A stretch of 64,000 nucleotides of DNA from VBAS01 sp963773465 (GTDB taxonomy: Bacteria > Bacteroidota > Bacteroidia > Chitinophagales > Chitinophagaceae): positions 868,001-932,000 of the forward strand of contig CAVZBF010000004.1 in assembly GCA_963773465.1 (NCBI GenBank), given 5' to 3'. Below, piece after piece: positions 8,674-16,189 of the stretch. The position numbers were made by a program, and so were the translations under genes. The notes beneath the pieces are model-generated. The model ran no database searches. It was not told the DNA's origin and was given only the letters and a program-made list of their open reading frames with translations. Positions within the stretch are counted from its first letter, which is position 1; the number at the start of each line of letters is the position of its first letter.

Positions 8674-10212
8674 ATGAAAAAAGCTACGCTACTACTGGTT
8701 GCTCTGTTTCCACTCCTCATTGTTTTTGCCCAAAAGAAAAACAAATCAATAGAAAAGATTGCCAAATCAATTACCGCCGCTGATCTTAAAAAACATCTTT
8801 ACATCGTCGCCAGTGCGGAGAATGAAGGAAGAGATACTCCCTCGCCTGGTTTGGAAAAAGCCGCTAATTATATTGAAGAACATTTTAAAAAACTTGGATT
8901 AAAACCGGGCAATGGCGATAGCTATCGTTTGCCTTACCCGCTTTATCGTGATTCCGTTGTGAGCTCATCAATAAAAGTAAATGGAAAGATCTATGAATTA
9001 AATACGGATTATCAAAATGGCAATGGCAACTATGCTTCTGAAATGCCGTTTTCAGAAGCTGTATTTGCAGGTTATGGAATTGTTGATGATAAGCTCGACA
9101 GCTATAAAGACCTTGATGTTCGCGGCAAAGCAGTTATTATACTTGATGGTGCACCCGCTGATTATAAACCGGCAGAGACAGGATTTCGCAGCGCATCAGG
9201 TACGTTTGGTAAATTAAATGCAGCCTCAAAGAAAGGTGCCGTTGCTGTGCTGATGATCCTTAAAGGGTTTCCAAAAAGACCAGCTATTATTCAAAGCAAC
9301 TGGAGTTTGAATGGATATCGCTCAACGATCAATCCCCAAATATTCTATATCTCTGAGAACATTGCGGCGAGCATTATGGGTGAAGATGGAAAAGGAGTGT
9401 TTGATAAAATGACGGCAAGCTCTTTACCAAATAAAGTCTATAAAGCAAACATTGATCTTTCATTTCAAAAAACAACATTAAAAACCTCAGTAAGCAATGT
9501 AATGGGATTGCTTGAAGGAACTGATAAAAAAGATGAGTATGTAATTATTACCGCACATTACGATCATGTAGGTAAAAGAAATGACACTACTATTTTTTAT
9601 GGCGCTGATGATGATGGCAGCGGTACGGTAAGTGTGCTTGAACTGGCTGAAGCATTCACTAAAGCAAAAGCGGAAGGCAAAGGCCCGCGGCGCAGTATTT
9701 TATTTATGACAGTGAGCGGAGAAGAACATGGCTTATGGGGTTCGGCGTATTATTCCAATCATCCTGTTTACCCGCTTGAAAAAACCACTGTTAACCTTAA
9801 CATCGATATGATCGGGCGTATTGGCAATGACTATATGAAGGATAAAGATTCTGCAAATTATATTTATGTAATTGGGGATAATAAGTTAAGCTCAGATCTT
9901 ACGCCGATAACAGAAAGCATCAATGGTACTTATACGAAACTGAAGCTGGACAGAAAATATAATGACCCTAAAGACCCGAATCGCTTTTATTACCGCAGCG
10001 ATCATTACAATTTTGCTGAAAAAGGCGTGCCGATAATTTTTTATTTCAATGGCGTACATCCGGATTACCACAGGCCGACTGATACACCTGATAAGATAAA
10101 TTACGATCTGATGGAAAAGCGGGCAAAGCTGGTATTTTTTACAGCAATGGAGATGGCAAACAGGGAAGAGATGCTTAAAAGAGATATTCCGCTTGATGGA
10201 CGAGCTTTCTAA
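8674..10212 (+). CDS. secreted M28 family metallopeptidase with PA domain
   Basis: A 512-residue exported aminopeptidase-like protein. The signal peptide is residues 1-19 (KKATLLLVALFPLLIVFAQ). A protease-associated insert lies at about 110-260. The M28 core shows all five metal ligands: AHYDH (His), ADDDGSGT (bridging Asp), GEEHG (general-base and metal Glu), NIDMIGR (Asp) and RSDHYNF (His). These bind two zinc ions and remove N-terminal residues from peptides. ATG 8674 is preferred over 8605 because it starts the signal peptide directly. The gene is intact and isolated. Confidence 0.9.
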   Translation: MKKATLLLVALFPLLIVFAQKKNKSIEKIAKSITAADLKKHLYIVASAENEGRDTPSPGLEKAANYIEEHFKKLGLKPGNGDSYRLPYPLYRDSVVSSSIKVNGKIYELNTDYQNGNGNYASEMPFSEAVFAGYGIVDDKLDSYKDLDVRGKAVIILDGAPADYKPAETGFRSASGTFGKLNAASKKGAVAVLMILKGFPKRPAIIQSNWSLNGYRSTINPQIFYISENIAASIMGEDGKGVFDKMTASSLPNKVYKANIDLSFQKTTLKTSVSNVMGLLEGTDKKDEYVIITAHYDHVGKRNDTTIFYGADDDGSGTVSVLELAEAFTKAKAEGKGPRRSILFMTVSGEEHGLWGSAYYSNHPVYPLEKTTVNLNIDMIGRIGNDYMKDKDSANYIYVIGDNKLSSDLTPITESINGTYTKLKLDRKYNDPKDPNRFYYRSDHYNFAEKGVPIIFYFNGVHPDYHRPTDTPDKINYDLMEKRAKLVFFTAMEMANREEMLKRDIPLDGRAF

Positions 10213-10287
10213 AGATTTGATCCAAACTGTTATAAAAAGAGAAAAATATTTATTTATTTCGTTGTTCTAAATCTGTGCAGGTTACCA

Positions 10288-10752
10288 ATGAATCAAATTG
10301 AACCCCATCCGACCCTTTATAAGAAAATAGCCGACAATCATGTTGATTATTCCGAGATGTACCGCACACAGGAAACAAAGCAACTAAATAAAAGGCTTCG
10401 TAAAACCCGCAATATTTTATTGGTTTGCGCTTTGGCATTTGTAGCAGGCGCCGGTGCTTTTTGGGTAATGCCTGAAAGTTCATTTACAACCAAAAATTTT
10501 TTAGTGTATCTCGGTCTTGCAACCATCATGGTTCTTTTGTCCGTATATAGCAATAAGCAACCTTATTTTTCAATTTTCTCTGCGCTTATTATTTGCCTTG
10601 GTTTTTGGGGACTGGAAATATTTCTTAATACTATTGATGATCTGTTAATAGAAAGCTCCATCCAGAAATTATTTATTATTTCTTTATTGGTATCGAGTTT
10701 TCACTCTTCAAAAGAAGCTGAATTGATCAGAAAAGAACTGCATTTCTCCTGA
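10288..10752 (+). CDS. uncharacterised four-helix membrane protein
   Basis: A 154-residue protein with a charged N-terminal 38 residues (…YRTQETKQLNKRLRKTR) and about four hydrophobic segments: NILLVCALAFVAGAGAFWVM, FLVYLGLATIMVLLSVY, FSIFSALIICLGFWGLEIFL and IQKLFIISLLVSSF. No catalytic motif is seen and I do not recognise the family; no signal peptide. It stands alone between two terminators or promoter regions and is followed by a strong hairpin terminator. It is likely a real gene because the frame is intact over the full helix pattern. Confidence 0.6.
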   Translation: MNQIEPHPTLYKKIADNHVDYSEMYRTQETKQLNKRLRKTRNILLVCALAFVAGAGAFWVMPESSFTTKNFLVYLGLATIMVLLSVYSNKQPYFSIFSALIICLGFWGLEIFLNTIDDLLIESSIQKLFIISLLVSSFHSSKEAELIRKELHFS

Positions 10753-10805
10753 TTTTTTCTTGCAATCCGTCGTTGGTCGGGAGAAACAATCTTCTTAAAT
10801 ATTTT

Positions 10806-10837
10806 TCCTCTCGCCTAAGGCGAGAGGATTTTTTTAT
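10806..10837 (+). terminator. rho-independent terminator built on CGCCTAAGGCG palindrome
   Basis: TCCTCTCGCCT/AAGGCGAGAGGA forms an 11-base, almost loop-free stem (10806-10828) followed by TTTTTTTAT. The core CGCCTAAGGCG recurs at 7036, 12490 and (as CGCCTACGGCG) 43653. Confidence 0.8.
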
Positions 10838-10907
10838 GCATTAAACCTTGCGGCAACGGCTTGGTCTATTTATTCGTTACTTTTTTACAAAACCCTAAAA
10901 AACTTAT

Positions 10908-11258
10908 ATGAAGACTAATCAAGCCCTAAAATCCGTACTTATTGGTTCTGTATTCATGCTGGCACTCTCCGTGTTTACAGATGCTTCAGCGCAAAGAAAC
11001 CGATTCGACCGTATTGAAAACAGATTTGACCGCAGGGAAGACATCCGCGACAGGCGTGAAGATGTAAGAGACAGAAGAGAAGACCGCCGTGACAGACGTG
11101 AAGATGTAATTGACAGGAGACATAATGGTGGCAGAAGAGATCGTCTTGAAGATGTTCGTGACAGAAGAGAAGATGTGAGAGATCGCAGAGAAGATGTCCG
11201 TGACCGTCGTGAAGACAAAAGAGATCGCCGCGAAAACCGCAGGGATCGCAGACATTAG
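10908..11258 (+). CDS. secreted Arg/Asp-rich repeat protein (DRREDVR heptads)
   Basis: A 116-residue protein with a clear signal peptide (residues 1-29, ending TDASAQ). The mature part is almost entirely heptads of the form DRREDVR/DRREDRR, about eleven units, with one interruption (HNGGRRDRLED) in the middle. Codon use varies between units, so the repetition is kept at protein level, not by recent DNA duplication. Alternating + and - charges suggest a single alpha helix or a coiled, ion-paired rod in the periplasm. Similar small repetitive proteins are seen in Bacteroidota, but I know of no function. Terminator follows. Confidence 0.75.
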   Translation: MKTNQALKSVLIGSVFMLALSVFTDASAQRNRFDRIENRFDRREDIRDRREDVRDRREDRRDRREDVIDRRHNGGRRDRLEDVRDRREDVRDRREDVRDRREDKRDRRENRRDRRH

Positions 11259-11283
11259 TCCTTACCTTTTCCTATAGAATAAT

Positions 11284-11314
11284 AACCCTGGTAATGCCGG
11301 GGTTTATTTTTTTT
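11284..11314 (+). terminator. terminator after DRRED repeat gene
   Basis: AACCCTGG/CCGGGGTT stem (with one G-T pair) separated by TAATG, followed by TATTTTTTTTTAT. Confidence 0.75.
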
Positions 11315-11324
11315 ATATATCGAT

Positions 11325-11438
11325 CAGCTGATGCGATGGCTAAAACCGGTGCCACCCCGATTAAATCGGGGTGGCATGGGTTGTTGAATAGAATTGTTGC
11401 AGTACAAGTGTGCGACGCAACGGAAGCTTAATAGAATT
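11325..11438 (+). repeat. dispersed ~60-bp repeat, copy A (expanded by internal palindrome)
   Basis: Starts CAGCTGATGCGATGGCTAAA and ends with the shared core GTGCGACGCAACGGAAGC then TTAATAGAATT. Between them is an extra, perfect 12-bp stem GCCACCCCGATT/AATCGGGGTGGC (11351-11375) not present in the short copies at 34794 and 43505. Non-coding here. Confidence 0.7.
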
Positions 11439-11493
11439 ACAAATGCTGGTTACATAAAAATCATCACCAAAATAATTTTTACCATCCCAACAA

Positions 11494-12455
11494 CTAAGCA
11501 AATATCAACGGCGCAACAATCGTTGCATCACTTTCAACAATAAATTTTGGAGTATCAATTCCTAATTTACCCCAGGTGATTTTTTCATTGGGAACAGCGC
11601 CTGAATAAGAACCATAATGAAGTAGTGGAATCACTTATCTGGCAGAAATAACTCCAGAAAGGAACATCATGCCATTCAAGATCCTGGTACATCATCGGCA
11701 CAACGCAAATCGGAAAATCACCGGCAATACCACCACCGATCTGGAAAAATCCAACTCCTTTGCCGCGCTGAATTATTCCTGTACCAGTCGGCCAGCCAAC
11801 CATGTATTCAATACCGCTTTTCATGGTGGTTGCTTTCATTTCATTTTTAATAACATACGAGGCAAAAATATTTCCCATCGTGCTGTCTTCCCATCCGGGA
11901 ACAACAATCGGAATATTTTTTTCTGCAGCGGCCAGCATCCAGCTATTTTTTGGATCAATTTCATAATATTGTTTCAGCACGCCACTCAACAACATTTTAT
12001 ACATGAACTCATGCGGAAAATATCGTTCGCCTTTATCATCTGCATCTTTCCATAGTTTATGAATATGTTGTTGCAATCTTCGGAATGCTTCTTCTTCGGG
12101 AATGCAGGTATCGGTAACACGGTTATAATGATTTTCCAGCAGGTCCCATTCTTCCTGTGGAGTAAGATCACGGTAATTGGGAACTCTTTTATAATGACTA
12201 TGCGCTACAAGGTTCATGATATCTTCTTCAAGGTTGGCGCCGGTGCAACTGATGATATGCAACTTTATCCTGCCGTATCATTTCTGCAAGTGAAATTCCC
12301 AGTTCGGCTGTACTCATGGCGCCGGCAAGTGTTACCATCATTTTACCACCTTCAGCTAAATGTGTTTCATATCCTTTTGCAGCATCCACCAATGCAGCTG
12401 CATTAAAATGGCGGTAATGATGTTGGATAAATTGTGAAACGGGTCCTTTATTCAT
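11494..12455 (-). CDS. deoxyhypusine synthase family protein (two frameshifts)
   Basis: Three reading-frame pieces join to about 320 residues. The N-terminus is FNAAALVDAAKGY…LAGAMSTAELG, the middle carries HIISCTGANLEEDIMNLVAHS, GWEDSTMGNIFAS and IGGGIAGDFPI, and the end carries GAVPNEKITWGKLGIDTP. These are hallmarks of the deoxyhypusine/homospermidine synthase family: NAD-binding GANLEED, spermidine pocket, and a WGK lysine matching the catalytic Lys of the eukaryotic enzyme. Bacteria lack hypusinated eIF5A, so the bacterial members may make other polyamine adducts such as homospermidine. Breaks are near 12255 and 11635. A terminator for the upstream gene separates it from the PepSY-like gene. 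Confidence 0.82.
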
Positions 12456-12487
12456 TTTTAAAAAGTTTTAGTTCCGCCTTCAGATCA

Positions 12488-12502
12488 TCCGCCTAAGGCG
12501 GA
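12488..12502. repeat. TCCGCCTAAGGCGGA palindrome
   Basis: Perfect 15-base palindrome in the leader of the deoxyhypusine-synthase-like gene. It shares its CGCCTAAGGCG core with terminators at 7025 and 10806 and with a variant at 43651, so it is a recurrent short palindromic repeat rather than a unique operator. Confidence 0.6.
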
Positions 12503-12549
12503 AGACAATGCGGTAAGCGGCGCAAAAATAAATTTTTTAAAGACATCCG

Positions 12550-12590
12550 GATTAAAAAATAAAAACCCCGACGGAGAAGTCGGGGCCACA
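12550..12590 (-). terminator. terminator for first PepSY-like gene
   Basis: On the minus strand, a CCCCGAC/GTCGGGG stem (12566-12585) is followed by TTTTTATTTTTT, just after the stop at 12610. Confidence 0.8.
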
Positions 12591-12609
12591 CCACCTGAAA
12601 GAACTGTCT

Positions 12610-13047
12610 TTATTTAATTCTTTTAATTACTGTTACATTTCCAGCGGGGCTTGCTCTTAATAAAAATTTTTTATTTTTCTTCTCGGCCTGGAGCTGGTAA
12701 AAAGTTTCATTGTTACGGGTAACTTCTATGATGCCTGAAAAACCTGCGTCACTATAATTTTTTTCCAGCGACCTGATAACGGATAACGGCAATTGCATAT
12801 AAAGTATGTTTCTTGCTGTGCTTACCAATTCCGCATTGGCATTGTACCAGGCTACGAACCCATGATCATTCAATGAAAAGTTTACCTGCGCAAAGTCTCC
12901 TTTCATTTCCCATTTTACATCTTTTGCAAAAGAGAATTCTTTTTGAAAAGCAGATAAGATAGTGGGATCAATATTTTCTTTTTCATTTGCAAAGGATGCT
13001 GCACCAATTGTCAAAAAAGCAAACAGCGCTACAAAAATCTTTTTCAT
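12610..13047 (-). CDS. secreted PepSY-like (DUF2874-type) protein 1
   Basis: A 145-residue exported protein with signal peptide KKIFVALFAFLTIGAASFA. The mature part has the BLIP/PepSY-like pattern: 'FQKEFSFAKDVKWE.KGDFAQVNFSLNDHGFVAWYN' followed by 'LPLSVIRSLEKNYSD…IIEVTRNNETFYQLQAEKK'. It is one of three homologues in the window (also 13334 and 18126), all the same length and architecture. The start is the ATG opening the signal peptide rather than a longer in-frame extension. A TACATTTG promoter lies 70 bases upstream. Family function is unknown; PepSY domains often inhibit peptidases or sense the envelope, and two secreted peptidases lie nearby. Confidence 0.8.
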   Translation of the reverse strand: MKKIFVALFAFLTIGAASFANEKENIDPTILSAFQKEFSFAKDVKWEMKGDFAQVNFSLNDHGFVAWYNANAELVSTARNILYMQLPLSVIRSLEKNYSDAGFSGIIEVTRNNETFYQLQAEKKNKKFLLRASPAGNVTVIKRIK

Positions 13048-13116
13048 AATAGAAGGTTTAAAGGTTAAGGTGATTGACGAATATTTTTCGGGAGTAGTGC
13101 TGTGCGGGATGAAGAT

Positions 13117-13147
13117 CAAATGTAACATACGGTATAACCATCGCCAA
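13117..13147 (-). promoter_or_regulatory. TTG-20-TACATTTG promoter of PepSY-like 1
   Basis: On the minus strand TTG is followed after 20 bases by TACATTTG, an exact fit to the Bacteroidota housekeeping promoter. The same geometry precedes the other two PepSY-like genes and lysS. Confidence 0.7.
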
Positions 13148-13264
13148 TTGAATTATGTTCAAAGGACTCCTTCGAAGATTGACGGAGCTATGTGTTAAAA
13201 GGATTAACGAACAAATTCAATTCATCATTTATTATAAGCATACAACATAGTATACCCAATACAT

Positions 13265-13296
13265 AAAATAAGAAGCCCCCCGGCTACACCGGGGGA
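13265..13296 (-). terminator. terminator for second PepSY-like gene
   Basis: Minus-strand stem CCCCCGG/CCGGGGG around a short TGTAG loop (13277-13295), followed by CTTCTTATTTT. Confidence 0.7.
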
Positions 13297-13333
13297 CCGT
13301 CTTTATTTACCACACACCAAAACTAACTGTATA

Positions 13334-13774
13334 TCAAATTTTCTTTTTCTTGCTATAAGTACTCCAACCGCCACCATTGCTTGAACGCATCATTAATGTA
13401 GTATCTGCTGTTTCAAGTGTTACATAATAATGAAGCCCTTCGCTGTTGCTCACCTCAAACAGGTCGCTGACCCAATATTTGCTATAATCATTTTTCAGAT
13501 TGCTGAAAAGGTTGATAGGTAATTGAATGGTGCTGATATACCTTGCAATGCTTATCAATGCTCCCTCCACGCTGTAATAGGCGAACACTCTTTGCTCATT
13601 CAGGGAAAATGCAGCTCTGAAATAATTACTGCCTGTCTCCCACTCTACATTAGTAGCAGTGGAAAATTCTGATTTGAATGAGGCGAGCACTTTTGGGGAA
13701 ACTTTTTCACTGGGATATGCATTGCTTACTCCCATAACTGCCAAAAGACCGAGGACAAATAGTATCTTTTTCAT
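13334..13774 (-). CDS. secreted PepSY-like (DUF2874-type) protein 2
   Basis: A 146-residue paralogue of the neighbouring gene. Its signal peptide is KKILFVLGLLAVMGVSNA; then 'VLASFKSEFSTATNVEWETGSNYFRAAFSLNEQRVFAYYS' and 'LPINLFSNLKNDYSKYWVSDLFEVSNSEGLHYYVTLETA'. It is transcribed separately, with its own promoter and terminator, so the tandem pair is a gene duplication with retained independent control. The lysine-rich end (YSKKKKI) differs from its sisters. Function unknown. Confidence 0.8.
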   Translation of the reverse strand: MKKILFVLGLLAVMGVSNAYPSEKVSPKVLASFKSEFSTATNVEWETGSNYFRAAFSLNEQRVFAYYSVEGALISIARYISTIQLPINLFSNLKNDYSKYWVSDLFEVSNSEGLHYYVTLETADTTLMMRSSNGGGWSTYSKKKKI

Positions 13775-13851
13775 AATCTCAAAAGTTTATTGGTTTTAGA
13801 TGAAATTTTTAAGGTTTAATATTTAATCGCTTTCGTATTAGTTTGACGATT

Positions 13852-13882
13852 CAAATATAGATTTGGTTACAGCCGGCAACAA
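13852..13882 (-). promoter_or_regulatory. TTG-20-TATATTTG promoter of PepSY-like 2
   Basis: On the minus strand TTG, 20 bases, then TATATTTG: both elements exact. It lies about 78 bases before the ATG. Confidence 0.72.
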
Positions 13883-14088
13883 GCCAATTGTGATTACCGG
13901 GCATGAATGTTAATTCGGGTGAATGAAACAAAATGAAGGTGAACATGTATCCGTTCGTAATGCCGCCGGAATGTATTAAATCCCATTCATCCTGTACAGG
14001 AGGAGCGTTCTGAAATGTGAAAGTTTTTATAACAAATGAAGATCGCTTTTAATCATGTAACAATCTTAGCTGTATTTCGTCTATCAGT

Positions 14089-14096
14089 TATCTTTA
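14089..14096 (+). promoter_or_regulatory. -7 box TATCTTTA directly before AcpH-like gene
   Basis: 7 of 8 match to TAnnTTTG ending four bases before the ATG. Transcription would start at or within the start codon, giving a leaderless message, as also suggested at 3018, 20280 and 29100. Confidence 0.45.
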
Positions 14097-14100
14097 GCCT

Positions 14101-14692
14101 ATGAATTACCTGGCGCATGCATATCTTTCATTTAACCGGCCAGGTATATTAGTTGGTAATATGATCAGCGACTTTGTAAAAGGCAGAAAAAAATATGAGT
14201 ATTCAAAAGAAATACAGCAAGGCATTGCTTTGCATCGTGAGATCGACAGGTTTACTGATAGCCATTCTGCAACAAAAGAAGCTAAAGATATTTTCAGACC
14301 TGCTTACAGGCTTTATGCGGGCGCATTTATCGATGTAGTGTATGATCATTTTCTTGCCCTGGATGAAAATGAATTTACAGAGGAGAGCCTGAAAGGTTTT
14401 ACTGCACATACTTATCGCTTACTTGACCAGTATGCCGATCAGTTCCCTGAAAACTTTAAAGCAATGTATCCTTATATGAAAGCTGCAGAACTGGCTTTAT
14501 CATTACAGGTACACGGAAGGAATTCAAAAAAGCCTTGGCGGCCTGGTGCGACGATCAAAATATATGACTGAAAGTGATACAGCTTATCATTTATTTATCG
14601 TGCATTATGATGAATTAAGCCAATTTTACCGTTTGTTTTTCCCGGATTTGAAATTAATGACCCTGGATTTTCTAAAACAATTGGATGATTAG
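14101..14692 (+). CDS. acyl carrier protein phosphodiesterase (AcpH/DUF479) family, one frameshift
   Basis: The N-terminal MNYLAHAYLSF…GILVGNMISDFVKGRK, then HREIDRFTDSHSATKEAK and AGAFIDVVYDHFLA, are hallmarks of AcpH, an HD-like metal-dependent enzyme that removes 4'-phosphopantetheine from acyl carrier protein. One frame ends early at 14571, but shifting one base near 14490 restores NWLYHYRYTEGIQKSLGGL…YMTESDTAY and a normal end, for about 196 residues, the usual family length. The break is therefore probably a base error. Stands alone. Confidence 0.82.
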
Positions 14693-14762
14693 CGAACGAT
14701 TCAGTCAATAAATTCGTCATAGAATTTGAAACTGTTATTTTTGTCATTTTTAAACAATGTTT

Positions 14763-15328
14763 ATGCGCAAAATTCCTGTTCTTATCGTTCTCCTGATTTT
14801 CATTTTTATTTTCATTTTCACAAGCCGTTAAGCTTCCTGAAGTTGATAAATCGCCGCTGGATGTAAGCTATTACCCTGCTAATTATCCTATTCTTAAGAT
14901 CCAGAATAAAGCGACAGATCCTTTAGTTGCAAGAGTTATTTATAGCAGGCCTCAAAAACAAGGCAGAAAAGTTTTTGGTGAATTAGTGGAATATGGAAAA
15001 GTTTGGAGGCTTGGAGCAAATGAAGCTACTGAAATAGAATTTTACCAGGATGTAAAGATCGGCGGGAAAGAAAATTTCCAAAGGCCGCTACACATTGTAT
15101 GCCCTCGTAAGTGAAAACATGTGGACGATGATCCTTAATAAAGACACCGATACATGGGGCGCATTTAAATACGATTCTAAAAAAGATATTGTGAGAACAG
15201 ATGTACCTGTGCAAAAAACAAATGATACAGTTGAAAGCATGTCAATGTGGTTTGAAAAAACAAACGGTGGAATTTCGCTGGTCGTTGCATGGGAACAGGT
15301 AAAAGTTAGTTTGCCAATCACTTTATAA
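14763..15328 (+). CDS. DUF2911 family protein 1 (two frameshifts)
   Basis: Reconstructed to about 188 residues: an Ile/Phe-rich signal segment (RKIPVLIVLLIFIFIF), then 'LPEVDKSPLDVSYYPANYPI', 'ARVIYSRPQKQGRKVFGELV', 'VWRLGANEATEIEFYQDV' and 'GRYTLYALVSENMWTMILNKDTDTWGAF'. These fit DUF2911, a Bacteroidota secreted family of unknown function. Breaks are near 14820 and 15080. It is the first of a tandem pair; the next gene starts 6 bases after this stop, so they are co-transcribed. Confidence 0.72.
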
Positions 15329-15334
15329 AAAGCT

Positions 15335-15971
15335 ATGAGAAAAAATTTATCAGCATTACTATTTGTTTCGATATTTATGTTTTAGCTGCAAAGAAGAAGA
15401 AGAAGAAAAACCTGCGGGTAATGATACACGCACAAAAATGGAAACGCCGGTAAAAGTGCTTCCGCCGATTACGCATTATACGGTTCCTGACCATTCACCA
15501 ATGGATATGGTTTATTTCCCGTCAGATTATCCTTTGCAAAAAATGGCCGGTAAAATTTCGGGCCCGCCGTTTATGCGGGTTATTTATAGTCGCCCGCAAA
15601 AAGAAAACAGGAAAATTTTTGACGGCCTTGTAAAATATGATGCGCCATGGCGACTTGGCGCTAATGAATCTACAGAGATCGAATTTTTTTCTACTGCTAC
15701 TATCCAGGGCAAAACGGTAAAGCCCGGCCGCTATATTTTATACTGCATCCCGCAGGAAACAAAATGGTTGTTGATTCTTAATTCAAATTTATACAGTTGG
15801 GGGCTTCAGCAAAACAGGCAAAAAGACCTGATGCAATTCGAAGTGCCCGTTGAAAAAAATAATACGATCATCGAATACTTTACCATTGCCACTGAAAAAA
15901 GATCAGAGAAAACCGCTGACCTCATTTTTCTTTGGGATGAAGTAAAAGCAAAATTGCCTGTAAGTTTCTAA
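15335..15971 (+). CDS. DUF2911 family lipoprotein 2 (one frameshift near start)
   Basis: Paralogue of the preceding gene. A short signal ending in a lipobox (LLFVSIFMFSC) is recovered when a base is corrected near 15380, before the Glu-rich stretch. The body repeats the family pattern: 'MRVIYSRPQKENRKIFDGLV', 'WRLGANESTEIEFFSTATI', 'GRYILYCIPQETKWLLILN' and a final VPVEKNN…FLWDEVKAKLPVSF. About 211 residues. The shared RVIYSRPQK and LGANE(A/S)TEIEF motifs with gene 1 show tandem duplication. Predicted to be anchored in the periplasmic or outer-membrane leaflet. Confidence 0.75.
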
Positions 15972-16000
15972 ATTTTTTTTGTTCCCGGCTTTTGTACCCT

Positions 16001-16135
16001 GATTAAGCTAAGTTGCGTCGCCCCGATTTGATCGGGATACGTTCTGTTCACTTATCAGCTGTTCGTGAATGGTGAATGGTGAAGGGTCAATTTTGAAACA
16101 GCTTATTCACCACTCACCATCTCACGATCACACTC
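16001..16135 (-). repeat. compound repeat D: ~60-bp dispersed repeat joined to GTGAATGG hairpin
   Basis: Read on the minus strand, CAGCTGATAAGTGAACAGAA, an inserted CCCGATCAAATCGGGG hairpin, then GCGACGCAAC and AGCTTAATC match the dispersed repeat (16001-16061). It abuts a hairpin of GTGAATGGTGAATGGTGAA and TTCACCACTCACCATCTCAC around a GTCAATTTTGAAACAGC centre. The same compound arrangement recurs at 34728-34852. The 218-base gap before asnB holds nothing else. Confidence 0.65.
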
Positions 16136-16189
16136 CCGCAATCTGTTTACACCGCCTGATTCACCCATTAATTTCTTTACTTTACATCT

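Noticed and set aside
10919..11255. Two long minus-strand frames opposite the DRRED repeat gene
   Set aside because: Shadows of low-complexity Arg/Asp codons; the sense strand has a signal peptide and terminator.
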